A stretch of 64,000 bases of DNA from Terana coerulea (taxonomy: Eukaryota; Basidiomycota; Agaricomycetes; Polyporales; Phanerochaetaceae): the NCBI GenBank assembly GCA_024811115.1, contig JAKOGH010000446.1, forward strand, positions 106,059-170,058. The letters run 5' to 3'. The notes beneath the pieces are model-generated. The model searched no databases. It had not been told where the DNA came from and saw only the letters and a program-made list of their open reading frames with translations. Below are positions 61,648 to 64,000 of the stretch, one piece after another. The first letter of the stretch is position 1. Every line of letters begins with the position of its first letter. The position numbers and the translations under genes were made by a program.

Positions 61648-63341
61648 ATGGAATCCGCTGACTCTCGCCCGGACTGCTTAACTTCCGACGACTTCATTGC
61701 CCACGGCTCGAACTCGCTGGACAACTTGAACTGTGCTGAGCCTGCTGTGCCGCCTACCGTGATCTGGGATATGATGACCTCTTCCGAGTCTCAGACGTTA
61801 CGGCCAGCCGCACGAGCACGGCCGGTCGTTCAGAAGACCTCAGGAACGCCCCAGTGGTACATCAAGAAGATACAGGACAAGACTACGTCGAGGAAGCAGA
61901 TGTCGGACTTGCAAGGGCTGCTGCAAGCGGGTCACGAGTACGCAGAACTTAGCTTTGTTTATTTACTATCACTAACACATGGACAGATGGGTGAAGCAGT
62001 TTGTTGAACTAAACGGGATGTCCGTGTTGGCCAACAGGCTCTACGAGCTTAGCCGGAAAAGTTCTCCTCGGTGAGTCGACATGAGTAATCTTGATAAGAC
62101 CTGCTACTGACGGTCGGATAGCCAAGAAGACATCGCGATTGAGTATGAGGTCGTCAGATGTATCACGTACATTCTCAACCAGCGGTCTGCGACCCACATT
62201 GCCTTTGCCAACAACCCGCAGCAAACGGTGACGCACCTCGCCTCTGCACTCAGCATCCCGCACCTTCCTACGCGCCGACTTATTCTGGACATTCTGGTGT
62301 TCTTGGTGTACCGGAACGATGGCTCGAACTACGCCATGGTTGTCCACGGACTCGAGGCTCTGAACGAAGACAACGACGAGTCTGGCGGCTGCTACGCTTT
62401 CTGGTTCACCTCGCTGTATTCCATGATCTCTGGGCGCGGACGGATGGGCACGATGGTTGGTGCTAGCCCCGAAATCCGAAAGTCGAGTGGCGGGTCGAGC
62501 GAGGCCTTGACAGAATACCTAATGTCCAACATCCTGCTCATGAACGGCATCATGCAAGTCATAGACGACCTGGATGTCAGGCTTCATCATCGTTCGCTGA
62601 TGGAGTGCGCGGGACTGCGCGACATCATGGAGCTCGCTCGTGGTTTCAGCTCGCCGACTATAGACAAGCAACTGGACCTATTTCAGCAAACCCTCGACGA
62701 AGACGAAGCCAGCTTTAGCGTCTCTGTGGTCAATGCACCGTCCTGCGATCTTAGCAACGTGGATGAGGTCTACGGCGCACTACGTACTCAGACTAGAGAC
62801 TCTAGGGCTCAGGACTATCTATTATCAATCCTGCAACACCTTCTTTTGATTCGACCCAACGACCCTACCTCTATGAATCGCCTCCAACTGGTCGACTCCG
62901 TTGTGACCGACATCGTAATGGACAAGAAACTTGGCGGAGCCGAGAAACGCATTGGGCTCTCGGTGGAGCGCATCGTTGGACAACTCAATCAAGTCGACAA
63001 AGCTAGGACTTCTGAAGACGAGCTTGTAAAGGCCCGTAGCGAAGCTCTCCGCCTGAAAGGAGAAAGAGAAGACCTGGAGGAACGGATGGGACATACGGAA
63101 GCTTTGCTCGGTACCCTGCAAGCCGAAATCTCCAAACTCAAGATCGAGAACAGGACATACGCTCTGGATGTTCCTCGGACGGCGAGCGACCATCGTGGGC
63201 CCCAGTCAGAAGGAGAATGTTTCGCCAGTTCGCCCCGCGCTCAAGAGCTTCATGTCGTGGTTCAGCGCGCCTCAAATTCCTGATCCCAATTCTCTGACTT
63301 TGCTCAGTCACAAACAACCCGAAGCGTCTGACGTTGATTAG
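61648..63341 (+). CDS. Truncated formin homologue: GBD/FH3 region only
   Basis: Matches the regulatory N-terminal half of formins, which binds Rho GTPases and controls actin nucleation. ATG 61648 opens a disordered leader, then TPQWYIKKIQDKTTSRKQMS (GBD start). Introns at about 61938 and 62070 lead into WVKQFVELNGMSVLANRLYE, VRCITYILNQR, RMGTMVGASPEIRKSSGG, VIDDLDVRLHHRSLMECAGL and IDKQLDLFQQTLDEDEA (FH3/DID). A coiled coil (KARSEALRLKGEREDLEERM) follows. After a frame change or small intron near 63190-63220 the sequence reads FMSWFSAPQIPDPNSLTLLS and stops at TAG 63339-63341. The FH1 proline tract and the FH2 actin-assembly domain are absent, and nothing like them follows before the next gene. 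It may be a decaying duplicate or a regulatory formin-like protein. Confidence 0.75.
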
Positions 63342-63757
63342 GTGCCATCCAGCAACGCTTGAAACCTCCTACCTATTCCCAGGTTCCATACCTATCCTCA
63401 TCTCTATATATTGTACACACACGTTTTTGTTGGGGCTTGTTGGACTCACTTTCCCTTTAGACGTCGGAGGCCTCGTATGTTCACGAGAATGTCACCACAT
63501 GATTGAGTTGTATGTTAAATTGTATGAAAATGGTCATGAGTACAGTATGCATGTATTAGTGTCTAGCCTAAGTACCATCTACCAGCAATGGTCCAAGTAG
63601 TGCAAATGCGCGCAACGAGAAAGAGGCGAGACGATTCAAGAATACAGGTGTAAAATGTGGGAATACCTGATACAACAAACAAATGCAATGTGAGAGGTAA
63701 ATGCAAACGAATATCAGAGCAACGAGCCAACAGAAGATCACTAGTTCATCGCAGCCA
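63342..63757. other. Convergent intergenic region
   Basis: About 415 bp with A/T-rich 3' flanks of the formin-like gene and of the partial gene on the - strand. No gene is visible and there is no trace of formin FH1/FH2 coding sequence. Confidence 0.45.
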
Positions 63758-64000
63758 TTATGGATTATCCGCCATCTTGTCCTCCGTACCTTCCACTGAC
63801 TCTACAGTGGTAGGTGGAGGTGATGCGACCTCCATAGCCTCCGGCGAGGCTCCCTCTCCAGCTATTTCGGTCTCGATAAGAGTTTCGTCTGGCATCTCGT
63901 CAACCGACCCAAGTGAAGCTTCTTGATCTCTCGGGTGCCATCCAAGCTGTTAATCCGGAAGAGAGTGACCCCTCGAGGTCTTCAGAGATACCGCGCACCC
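63758..64000 (-). CDS. C-terminal end of a gene running off the window
   Basis: The - strand reads, after an ACAG acceptor near 63948, LGWHPRDQEASLGSVDEMPD and then an acidic Glu/Pro-rich tail ending EDKMADNP with TAA at 63760-63758. The rest of the gene lies beyond 64000, so no function can be assigned. The acidic low-complexity tail is the only visible feature. Confidence 0.5.

Noticed and set aside
1..64000. CRISPR arrays, riboswitches, tRNA or rRNA genes
   Set aside because: No spaced direct repeats, rRNA-like sequence or cloverleaf was recognised by eye. A tRNA scan would be needed to exclude small RNA genes.

Overview
The window is nuclear DNA of a filamentous basidiomycete, most likely an Agaricomycete such as a polypore. 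The evidence is intron-dense genes with 45-70 nt GT..AG introns, a tandem array of microsomal cytochrome P450s, a DUF6533-type membrane protein, a DUF6697-like protein, and miniature transposons between genes. There is no prokaryotic operon structure, CRISPR array or plasmid feature. Coordinates of spliced genes run from start codon to stop codon, introns included.

Layout: 1.4-6.5 kb carries two regulatory genes on the + strand, a GSK3 kinase and a Met30/SCON-2-like F-box/WD40 protein. 6.7-23.8 kb is a head-to-tail array of five P450s on the - strand. Between the third and fourth lies a 1.5 kb foldback-type inverted repeat carrying a nested 607 bp hAT-like miniature element. 24.8-43.5 kb is a gene-dense core: a long + strand gene that I propose is an SYCP2/Red1-type meiotic chromosome-axis protein, an M1 aminopeptidase (-), the mRNA cap guanine-N7 methyltransferase (+), a DUF6697-like nuclear protein (-) and an Rsp5/NEDD4-type HECT ubiquitin ligase (+). 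45-53 kb holds a monocarboxylate-type MFS transporter, an AMP-forming acyl-CoA synthetase-like enzyme and a DUF6533 membrane protein. 53.6-56.2 kb holds an inverted, partial second copy of the promoter and N-terminal domain of the axis-like gene, broken by a 1.07 kb miniature transposon and flanked by another of 529 bp. 57.6-64 kb has a sixth P450 (+), a small membrane protein, a small cupin, a formin homologue reduced to its regulatory N-terminal half, and the end of another gene.

The P450s, transporter and acyl-activating enzyme could serve oxidative or secondary metabolism. No terpene cyclase, PKS or complete NRPS is visible, so a biosynthetic cluster is only a possibility.

Many conserved genes, including GSK3, need single-base corrections to stay in frame, mostly at short homopolymers. 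I read these as sequence or assembly errors rather than gene death, so automatic gene models here will be wrong in predictable places.
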